Assembly: GCA_034509495.1 (NCBI GenBank)
Contig: CM067508.1
Coordinates: 30,021,071-30,085,070, forward strand
Reading direction: 5' to 3'
Origin: Acestrorhynchus altus
Lineage: Eukaryota; Chordata; Actinopteri; Characiformes; Acestrorhynchidae
DNA: 64,000 nucleotides
The translations under genes were made by a program, and so were the position numbers. Position 1 is the stretch's first letter; the number at the start of each line of letters is the position of its first letter. Shown here piece after piece: positions 1-10,829 of the stretch. The notes below the pieces were generated by a model. That model searched no databases. It saw only the letters and a program-made list of their open reading frames with translations, and was not told the DNA's origin.

Positions 1-71
1 GATATTGGTGTTGCATTATAAACTGATTGCAATGCACTACTTTGTTTTTGTCATGCCAGACAGCACAGCAC

Positions 72-345
72 TCAGAATGGCAGCGGGTCATCTTCGGTGA
101 TGAATCAAGCTTGGTAGAAACGACCAGCGAATCTGTGAGTGGAGGCACCGTGGTCAGTGCCAAGATCAATGACTTCTCACTTTGAAGACACAGAAACTAT
201 GCCACGGTCAGTCACACTGCCAGACCTATACCTGATTAAAAATGTGTGGGATGTGATTGGACGCTCCATCAACACTCCACCCCTACTGCACAATCTGCAG
301 GAACTGAGTGAGAATGTTCAAGCTGCATGGGATGGATTATTGTAG
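72..345 (+). mobile_element. Tc1-like transposase relic, internally deleted
   Basis: Reading from about 72 gives W-Q-R-V-I-F-G-D-E-S, matching the first catalytic block of Tc1/mariner DDE transposases. After a deletion and a frame change, 205-345 gives L-P-D-L-Y-L-I-K-N-V-W-D-V-I-G-R, then L-Q-E-L-S-E-N-V-Q-A-A-W-D, the usual C-terminal block (normally SPDLNPIEHVWD), ending at TAG. The middle of the protein with the second catalytic Asp is missing, and the family's PIE is LIK, so the catalytic Glu is lost. The left part probably continues outside the window. It cannot be active. Confidence 0.7.
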
Positions 346-728
346 GACACCATTAAGAACCTCTATTCCAAAACTGGCATGTTGCGTTATACCCAATGGC
401 ATACACAAATGGGGTAATATACACAAACAAAAAATTAGAAGAAGTGAATAATGTTAGCTATAACAGGAATGTACGTCCAGGTCTGGAATATGTATGATGT
501 TGAATGAACAGTCAGTTCTAATAGTCAGAGTGTTAAATGTGGGAGAAGTAGTCAGGCATGAAGACATGAGCGTCTTTGACATGTGTCAGTCTTTATGTCC
601 AGGCGAGTAGTTGATTTCCTCTCTGAATTACTAAGGCTGGTTCTCTACCCCTGCAACACTGGTGAGAACACACCACACACAGGATTTGTTTCCCGTGGCT
701 CACTGAGGCATGGTAGCAAGTAAAGCCC
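346..728. other. No gene recognised
   Basis: Mixed-composition sequence after the Tc1 relic. I see no open frame of note, no repeat family shared with the rest of the window and no RNA gene. Confidence 0.4.
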
Positions 729-1222
729 CAGTCACACTGGGTTTTGGTCCACAAATGTTTGCATGTGTGTATTTAAATGAGATTTGTGACTTCTGGGCAA
801 ATTCAATCCACCTGTACCCCCTGTGCACCTGTGGAGTTCAACGTAAGTGAACTTTGACACACAAATTCGTGTCCCTGACCAACTGCATTGCTGCTCTACG
901 ATGTGCTCTGTACTGTCTCTGCTCTGTCTGAGCCAATATGGAGGAAGCGCTGACTGTAGCTGTTTCAGTACAAGAAACCTTACACAGCTGTTCTCATGCA
1001 GATGAACAAATATGACACAAATTAAAGGCGGTGTGGTACACGGTCAATGAGGAGGTGGGAGTAAATGGTAATCTTACATTCATATAATCATATATTCTTA
1101 ATTTTCACTTCATGAAATATTAGTGTTTATCTTTTTTCAGATTTGAAACTGTGGAACCAAATTAACACCACTGATTTCTGGCGTTGTTCACAGCCACACC
1201 CAGCAAAAATCAAGTGTGACTG
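729..1222 (+). mobile_element. Short-TIR MITE-like element, copy 1
   Basis: The left end reads CAGTCACACTG and the right end reads AGTGTGACTG, an inverted pair of about 10 bp. The interior matches a second copy at 10431-10829: both carry a 'ctctgtctgagccaat'-type segment and a right end with 'cagccacaccca'. It has no coding capacity. The short CAG...CTG ends recall hAT elements, but I see no clear 8-bp target duplication (flanks aaagcccc / taccttaa reading outward), so the class is open. Confidence 0.55.
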
Positions 1223-2345
1223 TACCTTAAGGCTACTGTACATACAGTATCTCTAGACCGGTCAGAGTGCAAACCCCTGTCTGCATTCAAAAAACATCTA
1301 AAACAGACACCAAGTGTCAGAAGTGGATTTCCAAGCCTAACAAGTGGGTTGCTTGGTCAGATGGCAGTTTTTTAGTGCATCTGGGAGTGCAAGGCCTGTC
1401 CTGGTTAGGGTGGGCAGTGAGAGTGCTGAGTGGTGGACCAGGGGGACAAGGTCTCATGGTCTAATTAGGCTGCTGGTGGTGAGGGGAGGGCACGGGGAAG
1501 GCCTTTTTGAAGCAGGAATAAGCCAGCCCTCCACACTGCACTGTGACATTTAGAGGAGGTAAGCAGTCTAATTTAAGCCTGGTGTTGCTCCTCAAGTCTG
1601 TGCTGTTCCTGTCTGGTCTATCCGTTTCACACCTGCAGAGTGACACACTGAGAGAGGAAAGAGTGGTGAGTGAGAAAGGAAAGTGAGAGAAGGGGAATGG
1701 GGGAGAGGAACAAATTGTAGTTCTTTTGGCGATTAATGATGTGGTGCCCTTAAAAGGGGAACCAAAATCCTGTGTATTCCCTGGTACATGTGATTTTGAT
1801 GGTTACTAGATACCCGTTAAACGTCCACAAATGCAGTTTCAATATTTCCCCCATGATTTTTTAGTTCTTTTGTAAATAAACCATAAATCGAAAAGCTGAA
1901 TCTAGTCATGTTTGTTAATTTTCTCAAAAAAAAAAAATCATTGTTTGAAACAGGAGGCATTAGAATAAAATCTACTTCTCTTCGTTAAAGGGCTATTAGA
2001 TCACATCAGGAACTGGTTCATTCTGGGGTTTTTTTGTGGTTTAGAGTTTGTGGTGCAGGGGGCAGAACGAAGCTCGCCAGCCTTTTTGATTGGCTTAAGT
2101 AAAGCCTTGTTAGCTCATTATCAACACCAGGTGTGCTGTTATAGGCTGTTGAAGTGCTCCATTTAATAAGCAGTCATTCGCACTCATTTACAATGAGAAA
2201 GGTCTGTAAATGATGCCCCTTACCAGCTGTGTTATGAATCCTGATACTGAAGTAATATTCAAAAATATTTAAAAAATCATTGAGCGTCTGCAATCATCAC
2301 ATTGTAGCCCTGGATTATCAAGGTTTTACCTGAAATTGGAAATTG
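1223..2345. other. No gene recognised
   Basis: No exon-like frame or shared repeat was identified. A GCAGGGGGCAG match near 2055-2065 resembles half of a CTCF motif but is too short to call. Confidence 0.35.
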
Positions 2346-2417
2346 TATCATCTGTATTCTCATGATCTGTATTCTCATGATATTCTCATGATCTGTATTC
2401 TCATGATATTCTCATGG
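2346..2417. repeat. Short 15/11-bp tandem repeat
   Basis: About five units of 'ctgtattctcatgat' and its shortened form 'attctcatgat' stand in tandem. The 15-bp and 11-bp units alternate, which suggests slippage or unequal exchange over a few units. Confidence 0.85.
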
Positions 2418-3045
2418 TACACATCTTGTAATATTTAGCTTGATTTGATCAGGATTGGTTTTACTTGGGGAGGAGGAGTAATGTAATTTTACTATAAGAC
2501 GCCTGTGAACTTTGAGACGTAGAAATTTCAGCATTAATGACTGGGTTATCATGGGTAATATGTGGCTTTACCACGGAGAACGTATTAGAGGATGAGACAC
2601 TCTTATAACTAGTAATACTGAACATTTTAAAATGACTACGCTGCACAATTACTTGAATGGTTTGACAGCTCTCGAAAGCATAGGTTTAAATGTTTACTGA
2701 AGTTGGGAGCTTTTTGTGCCTCGGTGCTGAGAAATTCCACACAACACAAAAGAAATGATGGAATACATACATACATGTTGATTAGCACAATATAGGCTGA
2801 GGTAATTTAATGGCTCATTTTACAGAAGGAATAATACTGGACGCACAGGTCGTGAAAATGACCGACATGCTGCATCCTTCTGAGTAGGGCATGATGGTGT
2901 GGGTTTGTTTATCAGCAGAGACATGGCTAAAAGATCCACTAGAGGTCAATGACTCACGGGCAGATTGTTGTTGTTGGAATTTTTTTGTTGTACCTTCAAA
3001 CAGAAAATATTATTTAGACTATTATTGCATTAGCCACGCCACTGT

Positions 3046-3180
3046 ATCACAAAACCTCCTCTTCATAGCATTGCCAGCAAGCTGATTGGCTCTTTTTGTT
3101 GAAGGATGGGACTTTACATATAAACAGATGTCATGTTGAGCATTTCTGGCTTTGATCGAAAGTGAACAGAGCACAGTTTC
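3046..3180 (+). repeat. Dispersed repeat containing CTGATTGGCTCTTTTT, copy 1
   Basis: The segment 'agctgattggctctttttgt' followed by a 'gggactttaca' motif and 'catgttgag' recurs at 39218-39300 in the same orientation and at 39655-39760 inverted. It is non-coding and its class is unknown. It may be the edge of a larger DNA element. Confidence 0.55.
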
Positions 3181-3486
3181 AGCTCATTCCTAGGAGTCCA
3201 TGTAGCTTTGGTACAGTGTCTCAAGTGTTCCCTCCATCTTTCCTGAATTTGCATGACATTGTTAATTACATACTTAAATACATACATACATAGACTACTC
3301 CTGGCTCATTCCTGTGATTTTTTTGTGTGAAAAGCAGTTGAAAAAGAGATGTTCCAGGCTTGTAGAGTGTGGATAAGGTAAGGAGGGACATTTTTGTCTT
3401 TCAAATGTGAACAATGTGTGTGATATGTATAGAATGTTACAACTGAATAGAGTTCTGTGGGAGTGGAGGCGGTTTTATTTGAGCTA

Positions 3487-3980
3487 CAGTACAGGCCAAA
3501 CGTTTGGACACACATTCTCATTCAATGCGTTTTCTGTATTTTCATGACTATTTACATTGTAGATTCTCACTGAGGGCATCAGAACTATGAATGAACACAT
3601 GTGGAGTTTTATACTTAACAAAAAAAAAGGTGAAATAAACACGTTTTATATTCTAGTTTCTTCAAAATAACCACCCTTTGCTCTGATTCTCTCAATGAGC
3701 TTCAAGAGGTCGTCACCTGAAATGGTTTTCCAACAGTCTTGAAGGAGTTCCCAGAGGTGGCTCATTGAGAGAATGTCTCAGGAGTGTGCAAAGCAGTAAT
3801 TAGAGTAAAGGGTGTCTATTTTGAAGAAGCTAGAATATAAAAAGTTTTCAGGTATTTAACCTTTTTTTGTTAAGTACAAAACTCCACATGTGTTCATTCA
3901 TAGTTTTGATGCCTTCAGCGAGAATCTACAATGTAAATAGTCACGAAAATACAGAAAACGCATTGAATGAGAAGGTGTGA
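3487..3980. mobile_element. Tc1/mariner deletion MITE with about 180-bp inverted arms
   Basis: After a TA at 3485-3486 the sequence begins CAGTACAGGCCAAACG, a Tc1-type terminus. Arm 3507-3690 and arm 3790-3979 are near-perfect inverted repeats, both carrying 'acatgtggagtttt' and 'ctcattcaatgcgttttctg' in opposite orientation. About 100 bp remain between them and no transposase is left, so this is a deletion derivative that could fold into a long hairpin. The right end stops at 'gaaggtgtga' and lacks about 20 bp of the terminus. Confidence 0.85.
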
Positions 3981-4548
3981 TAATTGATAACCACTTGTGT
4001 TGCTTCAAAAGTGCCCAGTAAGAACTTCAGGCTTCAAACGTGAAATAAGGTGAACCCCTCCTTTAGTCCCATCTCATGTTGCCATTGGTTGGACTAGGGC
4101 TTTTTTAGTGTGCTGGGTTTATGTTAATGATCCAAACCTCAATGTAATGACTCAAAACCCAGGGCTATTGAAAAAATGCCCATGATTACTGCCCAGTAGT
4201 CCAGGTACTGCCCTGGACCAAAGTAATTCAGTCACTACTGACTTTGCTACCAACCCTCATCATAATGGCTGGTCATCGTAGCTAATGGGGTTTAAAGTTG
4301 TCTAACAGAGTAACGTCATTTCAGACTAATATTTTGGCACAGCCCACCCCAGGCACTCTGAGCTTAAGCCTCTCTCGTCATCCTTCTTTCACCTCTTTTG
4401 TTCTGTACACATGCTTCTGCCTGCCCTTATTAAAACTGATGCCTTCACATCATGCTCTACTGTCATATTAGTGAAATATTAATGATGTGGATCCTTCTGT
4501 TGTTGTCTTGGTTGTTAGTTCATCTGCGCATATGTGTGTGCGCCTGTC

Positions 4549-4551
<3 letters not shown>
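3981..4551. other. No gene recognised
   Basis: Ordinary sequence between the Tc1 MITE and the first TG array. Nothing supported. Confidence 0.35.

Positions 4552-4608
<57 letters not shown>
4552..4608. repeat. (TG)n microsatellite
   Basis: A pure TG run of about 57 bp. Confidence 0.97.
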
Positions 4609-4609
<1 letters not shown>

Positions 4610-5335
4610 CTTTCCTGTTCCTGTCAGGCTGAAGAACAGACAATTGAGAAGGTGCTGCATATTTCTTTGGTTTGGCATCTTGGTGTCAAACATGAAGAGG
4701 CAGGCCGTGAAATAATGGGGTCGAATTGGAGGAGGAGAAGACGCCTCTGAATTTTCCAGAAGGTGCTAGGAGAACGTGTAGGTGTGCGTTGGATTCGGGC
4801 GGGCGAAAAAGATAGGTGTTAGCAGGCATTTGAAAAGAGAGAGAGACACATTTGGACGAGTGTGGGTAGTGTGGCTTTTTTTGGGGAAACAAAAAAAGAG
4901 CAAACGAGCGATACAAAAAGTGTGTGTTGTTATTGAATGCGTGGCTGTTTTTAGAGGGAAAGAGGTGTGTTTTGGCTTGGAGGAGTGAGAGGCACGTGGG
5001 TTTTTTTGTTGTTGGATGAACTTAACATTCTTTTGGAGCGCCGGAACACAGAGCTGCGTTTCTTCAGAAAAGCTGGCCATTTTAGAAGTTTTCAGACCTT
5101 GCTTAACTGCGAGAACTACAGCTGGCATGTCTGTGGCACTTCATCCGTGTCAAATGCTTTGCACACTTTTCCGGTGATGGGCAAAAAGAGTGAAAAACAG
5201 GATGGTATTTTTTCAATGTTCTGCTCATGTCCTTGGAGTCTCCACAAAACCTGCACTCATGTCTTTTCACTTTTCATCTGTCAGTTCAATAACATACACC
5301 CACACACTCAACCCACCCACCGTCAGAGTATACGT

Positions 5336-5338
<3 letters not shown>

Positions 5339-5373
<35 letters not shown>

Positions 5374-5384
5374 ACACACACACA

Positions 5385-5444
<60 letters not shown>
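5339..5444. repeat. (CA)n microsatellite, about 105 bp
   Basis: A CA run with two 'cagaca' interruptions. It creates His-Thr and Cys-Val open frames on both strands that are not genes. Confidence 0.97.
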
Positions 5445-5447
<3 letters not shown>

Positions 5448-5718
5448 ACATGGTAAAAAGAAGCCTGACCTTGTCCACATCACCCTGACTGCGTTATTTC
5501 CCGCATGTCCTTATTGGGTTGAAAAGCCAGGGTTTATCTGCATAAGCCATGCTAATGTATGCTGTAGGAAGTGGACCACTCTGGAGGTGATGTTTCAGCA
5601 CCTTCCGTCTCTGTCATGTCCGTTTTAATAAGCTTTCTACGTCAAGAACAATTTCCTCAGCAGTCCGAAGTTCTCCAGACAATGAGGCAGGTATAAGGTA
5701 AATGTGTGCGCATGTGTA

Positions 5719-5788
5719 AGTGTGTGTGTGTGCCTGTGTGTGTGTGTGGGGGGGGGGGGGGGGGTGTGAGGGTGTGTGTGTGTGTGTT
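5719..5788. repeat. (TG)n with embedded poly-G
   Basis: TG runs on both sides of about 16 consecutive G at 5749-5764. The G tract is a likely sequencing and slippage hotspot. Confidence 0.95.
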
Positions 5789-6133
5789 ATTGTGGCCGCC
5801 TTGGTGACACACCCGGGGAATAGAATGATCAAAAGAAACAAGGCCTTTCTTTATGGCTCACTCTGTCTTTATTGTGTTTATTGTCTGTGCTCCACTGGGG
5901 CTGAAACACCCAAGCCTGGTCAATTAAAACCCCCTGTCAGCCCTCTACACTGATGAAATACTTCCTCCTCTGAAGGCCACGCCATGCATTCACTTGTGCA
6001 GAGGTGTGTTTGGAGAGGAAAGTGTATTGGATTTCTTTAGAACGGTGTCAGTCTTACACAAACCAACAGTTATAGGAAATAATGTCGAACAGTACTCCAG
6101 TATTCATTTCAATCTTTTGGAACGTTTCTTTGC

Positions 6134-6170
6134 ACACACACACACACACCCACCCACACACCCACACATA
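6134..6170. repeat. Imperfect (CA)n
   Basis: CA and CCA units mixed over about 37 bp. Confidence 0.9.
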
Positions 6171-6288
6171 GTAGAGTTTTGCCGTATTCAAAGTTAAGTC
6201 CTTGTTATGATGTGCATTGGAAACAGCAGTAACTGGGCTATTGCACAGTATCTAGCTTAATGCTGGTTCATGGTATGGCTATGGCTGA

Positions 6289-6296
<8 letters not shown>

Positions 6297-6319
<23 letters not shown>

Positions 6320-6440
6320 CAATCAACCATAACATTATGACAACCTCCCTATTCTTTAGTTGTCTGAACCCCACAGGACCACCACAGAGCAGGTATTATA
6401 TGTGGGTGGAGGGTCATTTTCAGCACTGATTATAAGATAT
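6297..6440 (+). mobile_element. (CA)n plus partial ATTATGACCACC fold-back element
   Basis: A short CA run to 6319 is followed by 'aaccataacattatgacaac', then 'aggaccaccacagagcaggt' and 'tttcagcactg'. This is the left end and part of the left arm of the family seen in full at 9455-10045. The arm is internally deleted and has no right half. Confidence 0.7.
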
Positions 6441-6483
6441 TATACGCATTAAACTAAATAAAATGGTTAAATAAATGGTTCCA

Positions 6484-6485
<2 letters not shown>

Positions 6486-6547
<62 letters not shown>
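6486..6547. repeat. (TA)n microsatellite
   Basis: About 31 TA dinucleotides. The self-complementary run could extrude as a cruciform. Confidence 0.97.
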
Positions 6548-6550
<3 letters not shown>

Positions 6551-6615
6551 TTTTGGCACAAGTTTTACACTGGATGCCCTTCCTGACGCAACCCTCACCC
6601 TTTATCTGGGCTAAT
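6548..6615 (-). mobile_element. SINE 3' tail fragment
   Basis: 'ttttggcacaagttttaca' followed by 'ggatgcccttcctgacgcaa' is the reverse complement of the widespread fish SINE tail (…GTCAGGAAGGGCATCC…TTGTGCCAA). Only the tail is present, directly after the TA run. Confidence 0.6.
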
Positions 6616-7417
6616 AAAAATAATAACTCCTAATAAAAATACAGTTGATACAGAAATACAGTTTTATAACAAACAAATACACTTTTGCATTAAATTCATT
6701 ACAGGCCTCAGTGAAAGGGTCTGCAGCTAAACCTAGAAAGTAGAAGCTAGTCTTCCCCTAGAATTCATTCCTACTGTGAGGTGAATTTAAATAAAATGCT
6801 AATTCGCTAAAATAAGGGGAGGCAAATGTGGTTCAAAGTGGTGAGGCTGGTTTTTGACTGTGAGTGGAAATTTGTATTTCTGAACATATGAAGGGAAGTT
6901 AGGCAGGAGGGTAATGAAGTAAAGTGGAAAATATGCATAATTCCTGAATAAAACATTTACCCAGCACATTTTAGCAGCTTCACCTCAGCACGGGGGCCTG
7001 GTGGTGAGGTGACAGGGATCTTGTTTTGTGGGAGGAAAAAAATCAAACACCATGTTCTACGGGAAGATCAGCACTGTTAAGCTTGGTCTTGGGAATGTGG
7101 CAGCTCACCAGTGGTTTGTTGCATCAGACCCTGAATGCCTTCTCATCGCTGAAGAAAACATGGATTCTGCTGGCAGTCAAAGAGGATGCGTGAGTTGCAG
7201 CTGAACTTCCATCAGGGTCATACAGCAACACTCCAGCAAGTCCACATCACTTCCACTGAGGGGGTGAGAGCTTGGGTTGGACTGCACAAGTGTATTTCCA
7301 GACCTAAAGCGAACATGAAATAATGAACATGGAATCCTGATATGTTTGGATTAGGAAGCCCATAAATAACTATACACACCATGCACAATAAAATAAAAAG
7401 AGCTATGAAAATGAATG
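6616..7417. other. No gene recognised
   Basis: AT-rich sequence without a supported gene. The stretch 7060-7330 is slightly richer in G+C, but I could not match it to a transposase or an exon. Confidence 0.35.
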
Positions 7418-8185
7418 AAATTTAATGTTTTTGTGGGATGTTTTTGCACTTTTTTTGCCAAAAAAATTCACCCATACAGATACTGTCATTGTCAGGAGAA
7501 CCTTGGCTACTCAATTTCATTTGAGATTTAAAGATTAGAATTTAAAGACTAAAATATTTGTATGAATTTGTTTATGTTTTGATAAACAAAGTTACTTGCA
7601 CCAACAATTTATTAGTTTATTTTGCTTATAATGACTCAAAACACATCTCAGAAATGCTGTTGGAAATGAATCATCTAAGAATTGTTATCAGTTATATGTA
7701 ATGACATTTATAATGATTCAAAAGGAACTGAATATCATTTATTATTTCTTGTTATTTTTGTATTTATCTGTATTAGCCCTTTTCATGATCTATGATCAAC
7801 TCTCTGAATAAAGAAAGAGAGCAAACAGCCCCTCCCTTCTCATTTTCCTCTATAACCCAATATCTGGGTCAGTGACATTATTAGCCCTGCCCCCTCATAC
7901 TGATCAGTTGGAATCTGCAAGCAGGCAAATACTGAAAGCTCCTTTGGCATTTAAACTGGGAATTAATGAAGTTAGAAACAATGATTTTTAGATGTTTTCT
8001 GATCTGGATTATTCACTGATTATTGCTGATAATGTATGATATGTATAAATGATAATGTAAGTCTTGTAGTTTGTTATGATATGTGTATGATGCCTGTGGG
8101 TTACTCTGATTCTGAGATATGAAGCCTGGAAAACAGCATGTATGTAACTGCCTGCGAAATGTAGATCTCAGGCTCTAAGAGTTAA
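7418..8185 (+). mobile_element. TTAA-flanked MITE family, copy A
   Basis: This shares order and sequence with copies at 28317-29015 (same strand) and 11905-12686 (opposite strand): 'ataacccaatatctgggtca', then 'tgatcag', 'gcatttaaac', 'ggttactctgat' and a final GCTCTAAGAG before TTAA (8182-8185). There is no coding capacity. The TTAA at the ends and CCTTTAGAAC-type termini in sister copies suggest a piggyBac-like non-autonomous element. This copy's left terminus has decayed. Confidence 0.65.
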
Positions 8186-8289
8186 ATAAAGAGTGCTTTA
8201 GCATTGTGTATACATGTGAGAATTGCAGTGCAGAGGTCAGCTGAACTAAAGATGAATACGTAGGCATGTTCGAGCACACAGGCACACAG

Positions 8290-8290
<1 letters not shown>

Positions 8291-8337
<47 letters not shown>
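8291..8337. repeat. (CA)n microsatellite
   Basis: A pure CA run of about 47 bp, preceded by three CAGGCACA units. Confidence 0.97.
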
Positions 8338-8339
<2 letters not shown>

Positions 8340-8629
8340 TCATACACATAAATACAGAACAAGGTCTCAGCTTTAGATGAAAGTCATTAATAGAAGGCCT
8401 GAAAGAGGAGCTAGTGAATCAGAGGAGAACATCGGAGTACAAGGTGTGAGCTGACACCCTCATTGGCTTGCTTGCGAAGGCTTTCAAGTAAACAAAATAA
8501 AAGCTGGAGAAGTGGAAAGGTGGGAGAGAGATGAGGGAATAAAGCACTGTCCTGTAGATGCTGTATCTTCCCAGCTTTCAGAACAGATGCAAATAAGGAA
8601 AGATGTTATTCGGGGTAAGAGGTCATCTT

Positions 8630-8866
8630 AGTTTCTCTCTTGATCATATGATGAGGTCAAATCTAACTTTAGCACAAATGGAAGTGAAACAGACAAACTT
8701 CCCTTTTTCATACAGATTTTTATGAAATTCTGATGCTTAACGTCTGAATTGTTCTGAAATTCACCAGACAGTGCAACACTTGATATTCCATACACAATAA
8801 ACAATGATGAAACAGATGATGCAAAGATGCAATGATGCAAAACTGGTCCAGGGTTCTAAAGGTTAA
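8630..8866 (-). mobile_element. Possible fragment with TTAA-family terminus
   Basis: The right edge reads GGGTTCTAAAGGTTAA (8851-8866), the reverse complement of the terminus TTAACCTTTAGAACCC seen in the TTAA-flanked family. The interior does not align clearly with the longer copies, so this is either a divergent copy or a related family. Confidence 0.35.
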
Positions 8867-9204
8867 AGTAAGGCTGTTATACTGTATATATTGTTTCGGT
8901 TCCTTTAACTGGTCCTGAATCTGAGCAATTCAATAAATACTGTATATAACGACTACAAACAATCAAAATTAAAAGTTAGTATCAGACTATGATGAGCAGT
9001 TCACTACAAAGGTGTGTATTTGTATTGGTGGCAGTGGAAGAAAGCCTTGTTTTGTCTTCCAGATTGGTGGTCCAATATAGCTGTCATTGTACTTATATGA
9101 GTTGGTTACTTAGTTATTGTTTTTTCTTGTTAGCATAAAAAATCTAGTTGAAGCGTTTGTTACTTTAAAGAAGTTTCATTTAAATACCATATTTTCTATA
9201 TTTT

Positions 9205-9368
9205 CTACATGTTGCATGATAATGCACCAAGCATGCACATATGCAAAAGCTCAGGGTTCTTCAGCCTGTTCTCTGGATCTATCACGGCGTCTGAATCCAA
9301 TAGAGCACCTTTGGAATGTGGCAGAACAGACGATTTGTAGGATGAAAGCGCTCTTGAAAAATATATAA
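9205..9368 (+). mobile_element. Tc1/mariner transposase relic, C-terminal half
   Basis: One frame gives H-D-N-A-P, the second catalytic block. After a frame change, 9274-9366 gives L-D-L-S-R-R-L-N-P-I-E-H-L-W-N-V-A-E-Q-T-I, the block with the catalytic Glu (family: SPDLNPIEHLWDVVE). The usual SPD is SRR. About 35 residues separate the blocks, as expected for the family, but the frame break and missing N-terminus make it a dead relic. No inverted repeats were found around it. Confidence 0.75.
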
Positions 9369-9454
9369 AGATATATATCGTATAACATACAATAATATTA
9401 TTGCTCTGTTTGCATCAAACAAGTATCACAACCAATCGTTTCCCTACATTTTAA

Positions 9455-10045
9455 CCCACTGACACTATGAACACTATGACCACCTCGTTTCTACACTCAC
9501 TGTCTATTTAATCAGCCCCTCTGATCATACAGGAGGACAGACTATAGTCAATCTGTTCCCCTGCATACTTTATTAACCTCCTCTCCCCCAGTGACCAGGA
9601 TCCCACAGGACCACCACAGAACAGGTATTATGTGGGTCATTCTCAGCACTGCAGTGAGACTGACATGGTAGTAGTGTGTGTTGTACTGGTACAAGTGGAT
9701 CAGACACAGCAGTGCTCCTGGAGTAGTTAAACACTGTCCACTCGTTGCCCACTCTATTAGGCACTCCTTCCTGGTTGCTCCACCTTGTAGATGAAGTCAG
9801 AGACAGAAGCTCATCTCTTGCTGCACAGTTTGTGTTGGTCATCCTCGAGTCCTTCATCAGTGCTGTCAGGGCACTGCCCACAGGACACTGTTGGATGAAT
9901 ATTTCTGATTGGTGGATTATTCTCAGTCCAGCAGTGACACCAAGGGATTTAAACACTCTGATCCACTGATGCACCAGTGTACTCACACACTAACACCCCA
10001 CCACCATGTAAGTGTCACTGCAGTTCTCAGAATGACCACCCAAAA
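9455..10045 (+). mobile_element. Long-TIR fold-back element (ATTATGACCACC family), most complete copy
   Basis: The left arm holds 'actatgaccacc', 'cccacaggaccaccacagaa' and 'tctcagcactgcagtg', and runs to 'gtggatcagacacagcagtg'. The right arm, about 9945-10045, is its reverse complement: 'actctgatccactgatg', 'ccaccaccatgtaagtg', 'cactgcagttctcagaatg'. Between them lies about 220 bp of unique sequence with 'ccaccttgtagatgaagtca'. The distal part of the right arm is missing. Open frames on both strands here are non-coding. Other copies lie near 6320, 32857, 38878, 48355 and 55376. Confidence 0.75.
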
Positions 10046-10133
10046 AATAACTGCTATTTATACATGAACTTTATCCACTTTTGGTCACTTGGGGAAGACA
10101 TTATACAGATTAAATATTATATTATATTTCTAG

Positions 10134-10135
<2 letters not shown>

Positions 10136-10176
<41 letters not shown>
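10136..10176. repeat. (ATT)n trinucleotide microsatellite
   Basis: About 13 ATT units. Confidence 0.97.
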
Positions 10177-10177
<1 letters not shown>

Positions 10178-10430
10178 TTTTTATTTCCTTGATGTATTTT
10201 GGTTTCCATGCATATTCTGAGCATGTGAATCTGCTATATTAGTAGTGGATTATATCCACTAATCTCTGAAAAAGCACATTGTATTGATTTAATTAATATA
10301 ATGTATGCAAATGTTTTTGACAGAAATGTTCCTGAATGTGCAAAACAACTTCCATCAGTTGCTCAATTCCATCAGCTACTGAATACTGATGGAATTTAGC
10401 AGCTGTCCATTGCCTTACATTGTAAAGTCC

Positions 10431-10829
10431 CAGTCACAATGTGTTTTTGGCTTTCAAGTTTTGCATATGACTTTGACTTTCCAAGTTTTCACAGGCGAAT
10501 TTCACATTTACAACTTCCAAACATTTGGCATGCAGATTCCTACCCCCAACCAATACTGCTGCTGTTCTGGCTGTGCGACCTATGACATGCTCTGCCCTGT
10601 CTCTGCTCTGTCTGAACCAATGTGTAGAAACTCAATACAGCTCTCAGAACAAATGGTCCACAGTCAGTCCAGATGTTGGATTTGATGGTTATCATCTTTT
10701 TCCTCTGGGATTTTTAGGAGTTTTGATAGCAGGTCAGTTTCAATGTGATGCAAAATGAAAGACACCACTGATTTACAGCCCCACTTGCAGCCACACCCAT
10801 TATTTGAGACAAAGCAAAATGTGTGATCG
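10431..10829 (+). mobile_element. Short-TIR MITE-like element, copy 2
   Basis: It starts CAGTCACAATG and ends near 'aatgtgtgatcg'. It aligns with 729-1222 over 'tgctctg.cctgtctctgctc', 'tgaaccaat' and 'gcagccacaccca'. It is shorter than copy 1 by about 95 bp. Open frames inside it (10389-10758) are antisense to nothing known and are judged non-coding. Confidence 0.55.

Noticed and set aside
4967..5488. 173-codon frame ending in a His-Thr repeat
   Set aside because: The last third is (CA)n. The first part matches no family I know and has no splice or start support.
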